A stretch of DNA of 64,000 nt from Streptomyces himalayensis subsp. himalayensis (lineage in GTDB: Bacteria > Actinomycetota > Actinomycetes > Streptomycetales > Streptomycetaceae). Numbering within the stretch: the stretch's first letter is position 1; each line of letters opens with the position of its first letter. The notes under the pieces were generated by a model that did no database searches, was not told the DNA's origin, and saw only the letters and a list, made by a program, of their open reading frames with translations. The position numbers and the translations under genes are program-made. The DNA lies in contig NZ_JACEHE010000017.1 of assembly GCF_013778455.1 (NCBI RefSeq), positions 1 to 64,000 of the forward strand, read 5' to 3'. Shown in pieces: positions 51,575 through 59,001 of the stretch.

Positions 51575-53323
51575 TTATCGCGCCGCGCGGTTGACGGCGG
51601 AGACGACGGCCTTCAGCGACGCGCGTGTCGTATTCGCGTCGATGCCGATGCCCCACAGGACCTTGTCGTCGATCGCGACCTCGATGTACGAGGCGGCCAG
51701 CGCGGAGGCGCCCTCGCTCATCGTGTGCTCCTGGTAGTCGAGCAGGCGGGCGTCGACGCCGATGGCGCCCAGGGCGTGGAAGAACGCGGAGATCGGACCG
51801 TTGCCGGTGCCGACCAGGGTCGTCTCGACGCCGTCCACCTCGGCCTCGACGGTGAGCGTGTCCACGCCGTCCTTGTCCGTCGTGGACTGGCCGTTCTTGA
51901 CCTGGATGCGGCCCCACGGGTTCTGGGGGTTCGGCAGGTACTCGTCCTGGAAGACCGCCCAGATGTCGCTGCCGGTGACCTCGCCGCCCTCGGCGTCCGT
52001 CTTCGCCTGGATGATCTTCGAGAACTCGATCTGCATCCGGCGCGGCAGGTCCAGCTTGTGGTCGTTCTTCAGGACGTACGCGATGCCGCCCTTGCCGGAC
52101 TGCGAGTTGACGCGGATCACGGCCTCGTAGGAGCGGCCGACGTCCTTCGGGTCGATGGGCAGGTACGGCACCGCCCACTCGATGTCGTCGACCGTGACGC
52201 CATTGGCCTTCGCGTCGGCCTCCATCGCGTCGAAGCCCTTCTTGATGGCGTCCTGGTGGGAGCCGGAGAAGGACGTGTAGACCAGGTCGCCCACGTACGG
52301 GTGGCGCGGGTGGACCTCCATCTGGTTGCAGTACTCCCACGTACGACGGATCTCGTCGATGTCGGAGAAGTCGATCTGCGGGTCGACGCCCTGCGAGAAC
52401 AGGTTCATGCCCAGGGTGACCAGGTCCACGTTGCCGGTGCGCTCGCCCTGCCCGAACAGGCAGCCCTCGACGCGGTCGGCGCCGGCCATCAGCGCCAGTT
52501 CGGCGGCGGCGACGGCCGTGCCGCGGTCGTTGTGCGGGTGGATCGACAGGCAGACGTACTCGCGGCGGGACAGGTTGCGGCCCATCCACTCGAAGCGGTC
52601 CGCGTGCGTCGACGGGGTGGAACGCTCCACGGTGGCGGGCAGGTTGAGGATGATCTCGCGGCCCGGGCCGGGCTGCCAGACGTCCATGACCGCCTCGCAG
52701 ACCTCCAGGGCGAAGTCCAGCTCGGTGTCGGTGAAGATCTCGGGCGAGTACTGGTAGCCGAATTCCGTCTCCGGGCCCAGCAGCTTCTCTGCGTACTCCA
52801 TCACCAGCCGCGTGCCGTCGACGGCGATCTGCTTGATGTCGTCCTTGGAGCCGCGGAAGACGACCCGGCGGAAGACCGGGGCGGTGGCGTTGTAGAGGTG
52901 GACGGTGGCGCGCTTGGCGCCCTTCAGCGACTCGACGGTCCGCTCGATCAGGTCCTCGCGGGCCTGGGTCAGTACGGAGATCGTGACGTCGTCGGGGATG
53001 GCGCCGGGCTCCTCGATGATGGAGCGTACGAAGTCGAAGTCTGTCTGGCCGGAGGCCGGGAAACCGACCTCGATCTCCTTGTAGCCCATCTTGACCAGCT
53101 GGTCGAACATCCGGCGCTTGCGCTCGGGCGACATCGGGTCGATCAGGGCCTGGTTGCCGTCGCGCAGGTCCGTCGACAGCCAGCGCGGGGCCTTGGTGAT
53201 CCGCTTGTTCGGCCAGGTGCGGTCCGGGATGTCCACGGCCTCGTACTGGCCGTACTTCTGGATCGGCATCGCGGTCGGCCGCTGGAAATGCGTCCCATTG
53301 GTGATGGGCGTGGGATTCGACAT
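51575..53323 (-). CDS. leuA: 2-isopropylmalate synthase
   Basis: This 582-residue enzyme condenses acetyl-CoA with 2-oxoisovalerate, the first step of leucine synthesis. The catalytic barrel opens with STDLRDGNQALIDPMSPERK (Arg and metal-binding Asp near residue 52). CLSIHPHNDRGTAVAAAELA gives the metal His residues. The C-terminal allosteric domain for leucine feedback begins around residue 450. The gene is preceded by a Leu-rich leader peptide (53414-53461) on the same strand, indicating attenuation. It is divergent from the protealysin-like protease. Confidence 0.97.
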   Translation of the reverse strand: MSNPTPITNGTHFQRPTAMPIQKYGQYEAVDIPDRTWPNKRITKAPRWLSTDLRDGNQALIDPMSPERKRRMFDQLVKMGYKEIEVGFPASGQTDFDFVRSIIEEPGAIPDDVTISVLTQAREDLIERTVESLKGAKRATVHLYNATAPVFRRVVFRGSKDDIKQIAVDGTRLVMEYAEKLLGPETEFGYQYSPEIFTDTELDFALEVCEAVMDVWQPGPGREIILNLPATVERSTPSTHADRFEWMGRNLSRREYVCLSIHPHNDRGTAVAAAELALMAGADRVEGCLFGQGERTGNVDLVTLGMNLFSQGVDPQIDFSDIDEIRRTWEYCNQMEVHPRHPYVGDLVYTSFSGSHQDAIKKGFDAMEADAKANGVTVDDIEWAVPYLPIDPKDVGRSYEAVIRVNSQSGKGGIAYVLKNDHKLDLPRRMQIEFSKIIQAKTDAEGGEVTGSDIWAVFQDEYLPNPQNPWGRIQVKNGQSTTDKDGVDTLTVEAEVDGVETTLVGTGNGPISAFFHALGAIGVDARLLDYQEHTMSEGASALAASYIEVAIDDKVLWGIGIDANTTRASLKAVVSAVNRAAR

Positions 53324-53413
53324 GATGCGTGGGGCTCCTCAGGGGTCCGCGGGGGACGGCCGACGGGTCGAAGCGCAACACCGAACTCCGCGGGGAGGGG
53401 GTCGGCCTATCGA
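53324..53413 (-). promoter_or_regulatory. leuA attenuator region
   Basis: Between the leader peptide stop and leuA, the RNA can form competing hairpins. GGCCGAC just after the leader stop can pair with GTCGGCC further on, and two CCGCGG blocks can pair alternatively. Ribosome stalling at the Leu codons of the leader would shift the balance toward read-through. Confidence 0.6.
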
Positions 53414-53461
53414 CTACAGGCCCTCGCCGCGGCAGCTAAGGAGAAGCAGCCCGAAACGCAT
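53414..53461 (-). CDS. leuA leader peptide
   Basis: A 15-codon frame reads MRFGLLLLSCRGEGL on the minus strand, 90 bases before leuA. Four consecutive Leu codons (CTG CTT CTC CTT) include the rarer CTT twice. It matches the actinobacterial leu leader peptide type. It senses leucyl-tRNA supply by ribosome stalling. Confidence 0.9.
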   Translation of the reverse strand: MRFGLLLLSCRGEGL

Positions 53462-53549
53462 GATGCTCCGCAGCCTAGCCGAGACAGCGCTGTCTGCGGG
53501 GCCCGTATCAGTATGCGGGATCGTCGGCCGGTAACGGGCGGGAGGTGAT

Positions 53550-53591
53550 CTGTCACTCCATTTCAGCAATCAGGGTTGCAGTTAGTGACAG
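53550..53591. promoter_or_regulatory. Spaced inverted repeat upstream of the protealysin-like gene
   Basis: CTGTCACT (53550-53557) and AGTGACAG (53584-53591) are perfect inverted arms 26 bases apart, ending 29 bases before the ATG at 53621. It could be a two-site operator. Confidence 0.4.
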
Positions 53592-53620
53592 CCGAGTGAC
53601 CCAGTGCCACATTGCACGCC

Positions 53621-54724
53621 ATGACCCCCAACGCCATGACCCCCCACCCGGCAGGCTTCGAGCCCGTCTTCTGCACCATCGTCCCGCCCCACATCCTGGA
53701 CACCCTCGCCCGGCACGGGGACCCCGCGCTCGCCGGTCCCGCCCGCCGGACCCTGGAGCGTGACGCCTTCGAGCGCACGCACCGGCGCCTGACCACGGTG
53801 ATCGGCGCGCCCTCGGTAGCCCCGCCCGGGGAGGCCGCACCCGGGAAGCCGCACCGCACGATCTACGACGCCGGTCACGGCACCGAGCTGCCCGGCCGCA
53901 AGGTGCGCGGCGAGGGCGACGAACCCGGCAACGACGCGACGGTCAACCGCGCGTACGCCGGTCTCGGCGCGACCTTCGAGCTGTTCCTGAGCGCCTACGC
54001 GCGCGACTCGATCGACGGCGGTGGCCTGCCGCTGATCGCGACGGTCCACTACGACGAGGACTACGGCAACGCGTTCTGGAACGGCGAGCAGATGGTGTTC
54101 GGCGACGGTGACGGCGAGATCTTCCTCGACTTCACCATCCCCGTCGACGTCATCGGCCACGAGCTCACGCACGGCGTCACGCAGTACACCGCGAACCTGA
54201 CGTACTTCGGGCAGCCGGGCGCGCTGAACGAGCACTTCTCGGACGTCTTCGGCTCGCTGATCAAGCAGTACACCCTCGGTCAGACCGCCGACGACGCCGA
54301 CTGGCTGATCGGCGCGGGCCTGCTGGCGCCCCGCGTCACCGGCAAGGCCCTGCGCTCCATGAAGGAGCCCGGCACGGCCTACGACGACGATGTGCTCGGC
54401 AAGGACCCGCAGCCCGCCACGATGGACGGCTATGTCCGCACGGGCCGCGACAACGGCGGTGTCCACATCAACTCGGGCATCCCCAACCACGCCTTCTACC
54501 TGGTCGCGGACGCGCTGGGCGGCAACGCCTGGGAGCGGGCCGGGCAGATCTGGTACGACGTGCTGACCGGCGGTGAACTGGACTCGCAGGCGCAGTTCAC
54601 CGACTTCGCGCGGCTGACGGTCGCGGCGGCGGTGAGCCGGTACGGCGAGGGCGAGGAGCGGCAGGCCGTGCTCAAGGCGTGGGAGCGGGTCGGGGTGGCC
54701 GCTGCCGTGGCCACTACTGCCTGA
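53621..54724 (+). CDS. Protealysin-like M4 metalloprotease
   Basis: The 367-residue protease has no signal peptide. Instead the short N-terminal CTIVPPHILDTLARHG is the protealysin-type propeptide (PPxxL motif). The catalytic domain has zinc ligands in GHELTHGVTQYT (His at about residue 180) and Glu in ALNEHFSDVFG, and the catalytic His in SGIPNHAFYL. Protealysin relatives are made in the cytoplasm and may be exported non-classically or work inside. ATG 53621 is used; further Met codons follow at 53636. No SD is seen. The next gene encodes an emfourin-type inhibitor. Confidence 0.93.
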   Translation: MTPNAMTPHPAGFEPVFCTIVPPHILDTLARHGDPALAGPARRTLERDAFERTHRRLTTVIGAPSVAPPGEAAPGKPHRTIYDAGHGTELPGRKVRGEGDEPGNDATVNRAYAGLGATFELFLSAYARDSIDGGGLPLIATVHYDEDYGNAFWNGEQMVFGDGDGEIFLDFTIPVDVIGHELTHGVTQYTANLTYFGQPGALNEHFSDVFGSLIKQYTLGQTADDADWLIGAGLLAPRVTGKALRSMKEPGTAYDDDVLGKDPQPATMDGYVRTGRDNGGVHINSGIPNHAFYLVADALGGNAWERAGQIWYDVLTGGELDSQAQFTDFARLTVAAAVSRYGEGEERQAVLKAWERVGVAAAVATTA

Positions 54725-54749
54725 GCCGCCGCCGTACTAGACAGGACCC

Positions 54750-55016
54750 ATGCGTATTCACGTCACGCGCACCGGCGGATTCGCCGGCATCGAGCGGCAC
54801 GCCGAGGTGGACGTCAGCGGACGGGTCGACGCCGCGGAGTGGCGTTCCCTGGCCGAGCGGGCACTGGCCGCCGGCCGGGGCACGCCACCGGCCGGGGTGC
54901 CGGACGGCTTCAGCTACGAGATCAGGGTCGGCGACCGCACGGTGCACTGCGCGGACCCGCACCTGACAGAAGACCAGCGGGAACTGATCAGGAGGGTGCT
55001 GAAGGAGGGGGCGTAG
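54750..55016 (+). CDS. Emfourin-like M4 protease inhibitor
   Basis: The 88-residue protein resembles emfourin, the inhibitor encoded beside protealysin in Serratia. It starts MRIHVTRTGGFAGIERH and ends with SYEIRVGDRTVHCADPHL and a helix. It lies 25 bases after the protease gene on the same strand, the expected operon order. It should bind and block the cytoplasmic protease. Identity is by family pattern and context, not by alignment. Confidence 0.82.
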   Translation: MRIHVTRTGGFAGIERHAEVDVSGRVDAAEWRSLAERALAAGRGTPPAGVPDGFSYEIRVGDRTVHCADPHLTEDQRELIRRVLKEGA

Positions 55017-55031
55017 CGCTGGAGGGACAGC

Positions 55032-55991
55032 TCAGAAGCCGAGGCGCCGCAACTGCTTCGGGTCCCGCTGCCAGTCCTTCGCGACCTTGACGTGCAAGTC
55101 AAGGAACACGGGCGTGCCGAGCAGGGCCTCGATCTGCTTGCGGGACTTGATGCCGACCTCCTTCAGGCGCTTGCCCTTGGGGCCGATGACGATGCCCTTC
55201 TGGCTGGGGCGCTCGATGAACAGGTTGGCGTGGATGTCGAGCAGCGGCTTGTCCGCGGGACGGTCCTCGCGCGGCAGCATCTCCTCGACGACGACCGCGA
55301 TCGAGTGCGGCAGCTCGTCCCGTACGCCCTCGAGCGCGGCCTCACGGATCAGCTCGGCCACCATGACCTGCTCCGGCTCGTCCGTCAGGTCGCCCTCCGG
55401 GTAGAGCGTCGGCCCCTCGGGCAGGAGCGGCACGAGCAGATCGGCCAGCAGCTGGACCTGCTTGTCGCCCACTGCCGACACCGGGACGATCTCGGCCCAC
55501 TCGATGCCGAGGTCCTTGCCCATCTGGTCGATCGCGATGAGCTGTTCCGCGAGGGCCTTCGAGTCGACCAGGTCGGTCTTGGTCACGACCGCGACCTTGG
55601 GGGTCCTCTTGATCCCCGCGAGCTCCTTGGCGATGAAGCGGTCGCCGGGGCCGATCTTCTCGTTCGCCGGCAGACAGAAGCCGATCACGTCGACCTCGGC
55701 CCATGTGGTGCGTACGACGTCGTTGAGGCGCTCGCCGAGCAGCGTGCGCGGTTTGTGCAGGCCCGGGGTGTCGACCAGCACCAGCTGGGCGTCGGGCCGG
55801 TGCACGATGCCGCGCACGGTGTGCCGGGTGGTCTGCGGCTGGTTCGCCGTGATCGCCACCTTCTGACCGACCAGAGCGTTCGTCAGCGTGGACTTGCCGG
55901 CGTTGGGTCGGCCGACGAAACAGGCGAAGCCGGACCGATGGATGGCCTCGGACGGCTCGGATGCCTCGGATGCAGGGGTGCGAACGCTCAT
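55032..55991 (-). CDS. era: GTPase Era
   Basis: The 319-residue essential GTPase matures 16S rRNA. G1 is GRPNAGKST (about residues 26-34), the effector region TTRHTV, G3 DTPG, G4 TKTD. The C-terminal KH domain includes IVIGPKGKRLKEVGIKSRKQIE. The start at 55991 (MSVRT) is favoured; an in-frame ATG three codons earlier is too near the GGGAGA SD. It converges with the emfourin gene, 15 bases apart. Confidence 0.97.
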   Translation of the reverse strand: MSVRTPASEASEPSEAIHRSGFACFVGRPNAGKSTLTNALVGQKVAITANQPQTTRHTVRGIVHRPDAQLVLVDTPGLHKPRTLLGERLNDVVRTTWAEVDVIGFCLPANEKIGPGDRFIAKELAGIKRTPKVAVVTKTDLVDSKALAEQLIAIDQMGKDLGIEWAEIVPVSAVGDKQVQLLADLLVPLLPEGPTLYPEGDLTDEPEQVMVAELIREAALEGVRDELPHSIAVVVEEMLPREDRPADKPLLDIHANLFIERPSQKGIVIGPKGKRLKEVGIKSRKQIEALLGTPVFLDLHVKVAKDWQRDPKQLRRLGF

Positions 55992-56029
55992 GGCGCCCAT
56001 TCTCCCTGATCATCCGGGCCCGGCCGCAC

Positions 56030-56178
56030 ACAGCCGGGCACCGCGGTCGTAGAGCCGAGCTCCGCCGTCGTGCAGAGCGGTGGCTCCGCCGTCGTGCAGC
56101 GCGGTCGTGGGCAGCCGGGCCCGCAGTCGTGCGCAGCCGAGCTCCGTGGTCGTGCGCAGCCGGGCTCCGCGGATTCAC
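56030..56178. repeat. Degenerate tandem repeat upstream of amt
   Basis: About seven imperfect units of 21-24 bases (such as AGCCGAGCTCCGCCGTCGTGC) fill half of the 316-bp gap between era and amt. No gene was seen in this gap. Confidence 0.8.
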
Positions 56179-56179
56179 G

Positions 56180-56206
56180 GTGAGATTCCGGAAACCCTCA
56201 CGCAAC
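56180..56206 (+). promoter_or_regulatory. Candidate GlnR box upstream of amt
   Basis: GTGAG (56180), GAAAC (56191) and GCAAC (56202) are spaced by exactly six bases, matching three of the four elements of a GlnR box (gTnAC-n6-GaAAC). More GAAAC pentamers follow at 56209, 56220 and 56242. GlnR control of amt-glnK is known in Streptomyces. Confidence 0.5.
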
Positions 56207-56307
56207 ACGAAACATGCCGGAAACGCGAAGGCACCCATTGCGAAACGTGCGCCGGTGAGGCTCTCCGTCGCCGACGTCCCCCCACCGCACCCCGAGGAGA
56301 GACCCTC

Positions 56308-57648
56308 TTGCCTCCCCTGACCCTGGCCGCGGCGCGCATCGACACAGGCGACACCGCCTGGCTGCTCGCCTCCACCGCGCTCGTCCTGCTCATGACGCCC
56401 GGACTGGCCCTCTTCTACGGCGGCATGGTCCGCACGAAGAACGTCCTCAACATGCTGATGATGAGCTTCGTGTCGATCGCGCTGGTCACGGTCGTATGGC
56501 TGCTCGCGGGCTACTCGCTCGCCTTCGGCGACGACGCGTTCGCCGGGATCATCGGCGGCCTCGACCACCTCGGCATGGCGGGCATCGGCCCGGACAGCGT
56601 CACCGGCACCGTCCCCACGCTCCTGTTCACCACCTTCCAGCTCACCTTCGCGATCATCACCGCGGCACTGATCAGCGGCGCGATCGCGGACCGCACGAGG
56701 TTCGCGGCCTGGCTGGTCTTCGTACCGGTGTGGACGCTGCTCGTATACGTTCCCGTCGCGCACTGGGTGTGGGGCCCGGACGGCTGGATCACGAACTCCC
56801 TCGGCGCCGTGGACTTCGCCGGCGGACTGGTCGTCGAGATCGCCTCCGGAGCGTCGGGCCTGGCCCTGGCCCTCGTGCTCGGCCCCCGCATCGGCTTCAA
56901 GAAGGACGCGATGCGCCCCCACAACCTGCCAATGGTGGTGCTCGGCGCGGGCCTGCTCTGGTTCGGCTGGCTCGGCTTCAACGGCGGCTCGGCGCTCGGC
57001 GCCAACGGGCTGGCCGCGGCGTCGCTCCTCAACACCGTCGTCGCGGGCTGCACGGGTCTCCTCGGCTGGCTCCTCGTCGAGCAGATCCGTGACGGCCATC
57101 CGACCACCTTCGGCGCGGCCTCGGGCGCGGTCGCCGGCCTGGTGGCGATCACGCCCGCGTGCGGCACGGTCGGCATTCTCGGCGGCGCGGTGGTCGGGCT
57201 CGCCGCGGGCGTCGTCTGCTCGTACGCGGTCGCCTGGAAGTTCCGCTTCGACTACGACGACTCGCTGGACGTGGTCGGAGTGCACTTCGTCGGCGGAGTC
57301 GTCGGCACGCTGCTCATCGGCCTGTTCGCGACGGCCTCGATGACGGGCGGCAAGGAGGGCCTCTTCTACGGCGGCGGTCTCGGGCAGCTCGGCAGGCAGG
57401 CCGTGGCCGTGGTGGTCGTGGCGGCGTACACGTTCCTCGTGACGTACGGGATCGGCAAGGCCATCGACAAGGTGATGGGCTTCCGCGCCTCGGCGGAGGA
57501 CGAGTTGACGGGTCTGGACCAGACAGTGCATGCGGAGAGCGCCTACGATCACGGCGTTCTGGGCCACGCTGCCCCGCAGACCGCGGCCCTGGCGGGCTCG
57601 GCGCACGTGCCGACGCCTCTTTCGAAGGACAGGAGCCCCTCCGCATGA
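56308..57648 (+). CDS. amt: Ammonium transporter
   Basis: The 446-residue membrane channel has about eleven membrane segments. LMTPGLALFYGGMVRTKNVLNMLMM follows the first one (split over residues 28-52). GPDGWITNSLGAVDFAGGLVVEIASG and VVGVHFVGGVVGTLL hold the pore region and its His. The TTG at 56308 has GAGGAGAG seven bases upstream. Its stop overlaps the glnK ATG. In S. coelicolor glnD follows glnK, but not here, so this may be a second amt-glnK pair inserted beside era. A GlnR-like box lies upstream. Confidence 0.95.
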   Translation: MPPLTLAAARIDTGDTAWLLASTALVLLMTPGLALFYGGMVRTKNVLNMLMMSFVSIALVTVVWLLAGYSLAFGDDAFAGIIGGLDHLGMAGIGPDSVTGTVPTLLFTTFQLTFAIITAALISGAIADRTRFAAWLVFVPVWTLLVYVPVAHWVWGPDGWITNSLGAVDFAGGLVVEIASGASGLALALVLGPRIGFKKDAMRPHNLPMVVLGAGLLWFGWLGFNGGSALGANGLAAASLLNTVVAGCTGLLGWLLVEQIRDGHPTTFGAASGAVAGLVAITPACGTVGILGGAVVGLAAGVVCSYAVAWKFRFDYDDSLDVVGVHFVGGVVGTLLIGLFATASMTGGKEGLFYGGGLGQLGRQAVAVVVVAAYTFLVTYGIGKAIDKVMGFRASAEDELTGLDQTVHAESAYDHGVLGHAAPQTAALAGSAHVPTPLSKDRSPSA

Positions 57649-57983
57649 AGCTCATCACCGCGATCGTCAAGCCGTACCGCCTCGACGAGGTGAAGACCGC
57701 GCTCCAGGAGCTCGGCGTACACGGCCTGACCGTCACGGAGGCCAGCGGCTACGGCCGCCAGCGCGGCCACACCGAGGTCTACCGGGGCGCCGAGTACCAG
57801 GTAGACCTCGTCCCCAAGGTCCGCATCGAGGTGGTCGTGGAGGACGCGGACGCGGACCCGGTCATCGACGCCGTACTCCGAGCAGCCCGCACCGGCAAGA
57901 TCGGCGACGGCAAGGTCTGGGCGGTACCGGTGGACACAGTGGTCCGGGTCCGAACGGGGGAACGGGGCCCGGACGCGCTGTAG
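57645..57983 (+). CDS. glnK: PII nitrogen regulatory protein
   Basis: The 112-residue PII trimer subunit binds ATP/ADP and 2-oxoglutarate and gates the ammonium channel. The T-loop GYGRQRGHTEVYRGAEY (residues 35-51) includes Tyr51, the residue adenylylated in Streptomyces. The B-loop is ARTGKIGDGKVWAVPV. Its ATG overlaps the amt stop (ATGA). A dispersed repeat follows immediately, in the place where glnD would be expected. Confidence 0.96.
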   Translation: MKLITAIVKPYRLDEVKTALQELGVHGLTVTEASGYGRQRGHTEVYRGAEYQVDLVPKVRIEVVVEDADADPVIDAVLRAARTGKIGDGKVWAVPVDTVVRVRTGERGPDAL

Positions 57984-57989
57984 CGAAAC

Positions 57990-58116
57990 CGCTGTGGGCA
58001 GCGGTTCCGCCCCCGCTTTGGGCGCAAGTGCCTACCCGCTGTGGGCAATCGTTCCGCACGGCTGGGGGCACCTCCCAGCGGTAGCTGGGGGAGGGTGGGC
58101 ACAGCCCACGACGCAC
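57990..58116 (+). repeat. Dispersed intergenic repeat, copy B (longest)
   Basis: GCTGTGGGCAGCGGTTCCGC, then GCTGTGGGCAATCGTTCCGC, GGCTGGGGGCACCTCCCAGC, GGTAGCTGGGGGAGGGTGGG and CACAGCCCACGACGCAC lie in order. Its internal GCTGGGGG...CCCAGC arms form hairpins. It starts six bases after the glnK stop. Confidence 0.85.
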
Positions 58117-58170
58117 GGCGCCCTGGCGCAGTGGCTGTACCGGGTTTCCGGGAGTGCCCGGGGTACCGGA

Positions 58171-58202
58171 GGTGCCGGAGGCACCAGGGCGGCGGAGCCG
58201 CC
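58171..58202. terminator. Two small hairpins after the cytidine-deaminase-like gene
   Basis: GGTGCC-GGA-GGCACC (58171-58185) and GGCGGC-GGA-GCCGCC (58188-58202) lie just past the stop of the minus-strand gene. Confidence 0.6.
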
Positions 58203-58212
58203 GACCGGTGCC

Positions 58213-58566
58213 TCAGCCGGCGCTGACAGTGGCCCGGACCGTCCCGTCGGTCCCGGCCACCAGCACCGGCGTCCCGGCCCCGCCAAGATCGCGGACGGCC
58301 GCGAGGTCGGCATCCGAGGCGGACTCCGCCTCGGTAACGACCGCCGCGGCCTCCAACGACTTCGCCCCGGACGCCACGGCCATGGCGACAGCCGTCTGCA
58401 GCGCACTCAGCTGCAGCGATTCAAGCGAAACGGTCCCGGCGACATACGTACGCCCGGTCTCGTCACGCACGGCCGCCCCCTCGGGCACACCGTTGCGAGC
58501 CCGTGCGGAACGGGCCAGGGTGACGATCTTGCGGTCCTCGGGGTCAAGCGCAGTGCTCTCGGTCAT
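58213..58566 (-). CDS. Cytidine-deaminase-like protein lacking the zinc site
   Basis: The 117-residue protein keeps the deaminase frame GRTYVAGTVSLESLQLSALQTAVAMAVASGA (read in two parts, about residues 38-68). Active enzymes have CAE in place of its SAL, and a PCxxC about 30 residues later that is absent here. It therefore cannot bind the catalytic zinc and is probably a non-enzymatic relative. Streptomyces homologues near era are, as I recall, still named cytidine deaminase. It may be co-transcribed with the MmcQ-like gene 78 bases upstream. Confidence 0.75.
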   Translation of the reverse strand: MTESTALDPEDRKIVTLARSARARNGVPEGAAVRDETGRTYVAGTVSLESLQLSALQTAVAMAVASGAKSLEAAAVVTEAESASDADLAAVRDLGGAGTPVLVAGTDGTVRATVSAG

Positions 58567-58644
58567 GTGGCGAGCATACGAAGCGCTCCGCGGGCGCGGG
58601 CCAACGGGCCACCGGACGTGGGCACCATAGGGGTGCCTGCGCCG

Positions 58645-59001
58645 CTACGGCCGGTCCAGCCGGAGGCGTTCCGCCCGCGGCAGACCCGCGACCACCAGGT
58701 CGTAGGAGTCCTCGATGAGGTCACGGACCAGACGGTCGGGCAGGGCCCCGACCGTCACCGTGTTCCAGTGGCGCTTGTTCATGTGCCAGCCCGGCACGAT
58801 CCGCCCGGGATGATCGGCGCGCAGCCGCAGCGCGTCCTCCGGGTCGCACTTGAGGTTGACGGTCAGCGGCCGGCCGCTCAGGTCGCTCAGCGCGAACATC
58901 TTGCCGCACACCTTGAAGACGGAAGTGTCCGGATTGAACGGAAACTCCTCGACCGCCGCGTTGAAGGCAAGGCAGAAGGCGCGCAGCTCGTCCGGGCTCA
59001 C
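58645..59001 (-). CDS. MmcQ/YjbR family protein
   Basis: The 118-residue protein has the CyaY-like DNA-binding fold of MmcQ/YjbR. ELRAFCLAFNAAVEEFPF opens it, KVCGKMFAL and LTVNLKCDPEDALRLR follow, and GWHMNKRHWNTV is diagnostic. The GTG at 59001 overlaps the CorC-like stop (GTGA). Its SD, GGAGG ten bases upstream, belongs to a fragment of the dispersed repeat embedded at the end of the upstream gene. Confidence 0.88.
   Translation of the reverse strand: MSPDELRAFCLAFNAAVEEFPFNPDTSVFKVCGKMFALSDLSGRPLTVNLKCDPEDALRLRADHPGRIVPGWHMNKRHWNTVTVGALPDRLVRDLIEDSYDLVVAGLPRAERLRLDRP

Noticed and set aside
56030..56178. CRISPR array
   Set aside because: The units are imperfect, directly adjacent, without spacers of uniform length, and no cas gene is near.
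55342..57606. Long minus-strand frame across the era-amt gap and amt
   Set aside because: It overlaps both era in another frame and amt; composition is repetitive and lacks a domain.
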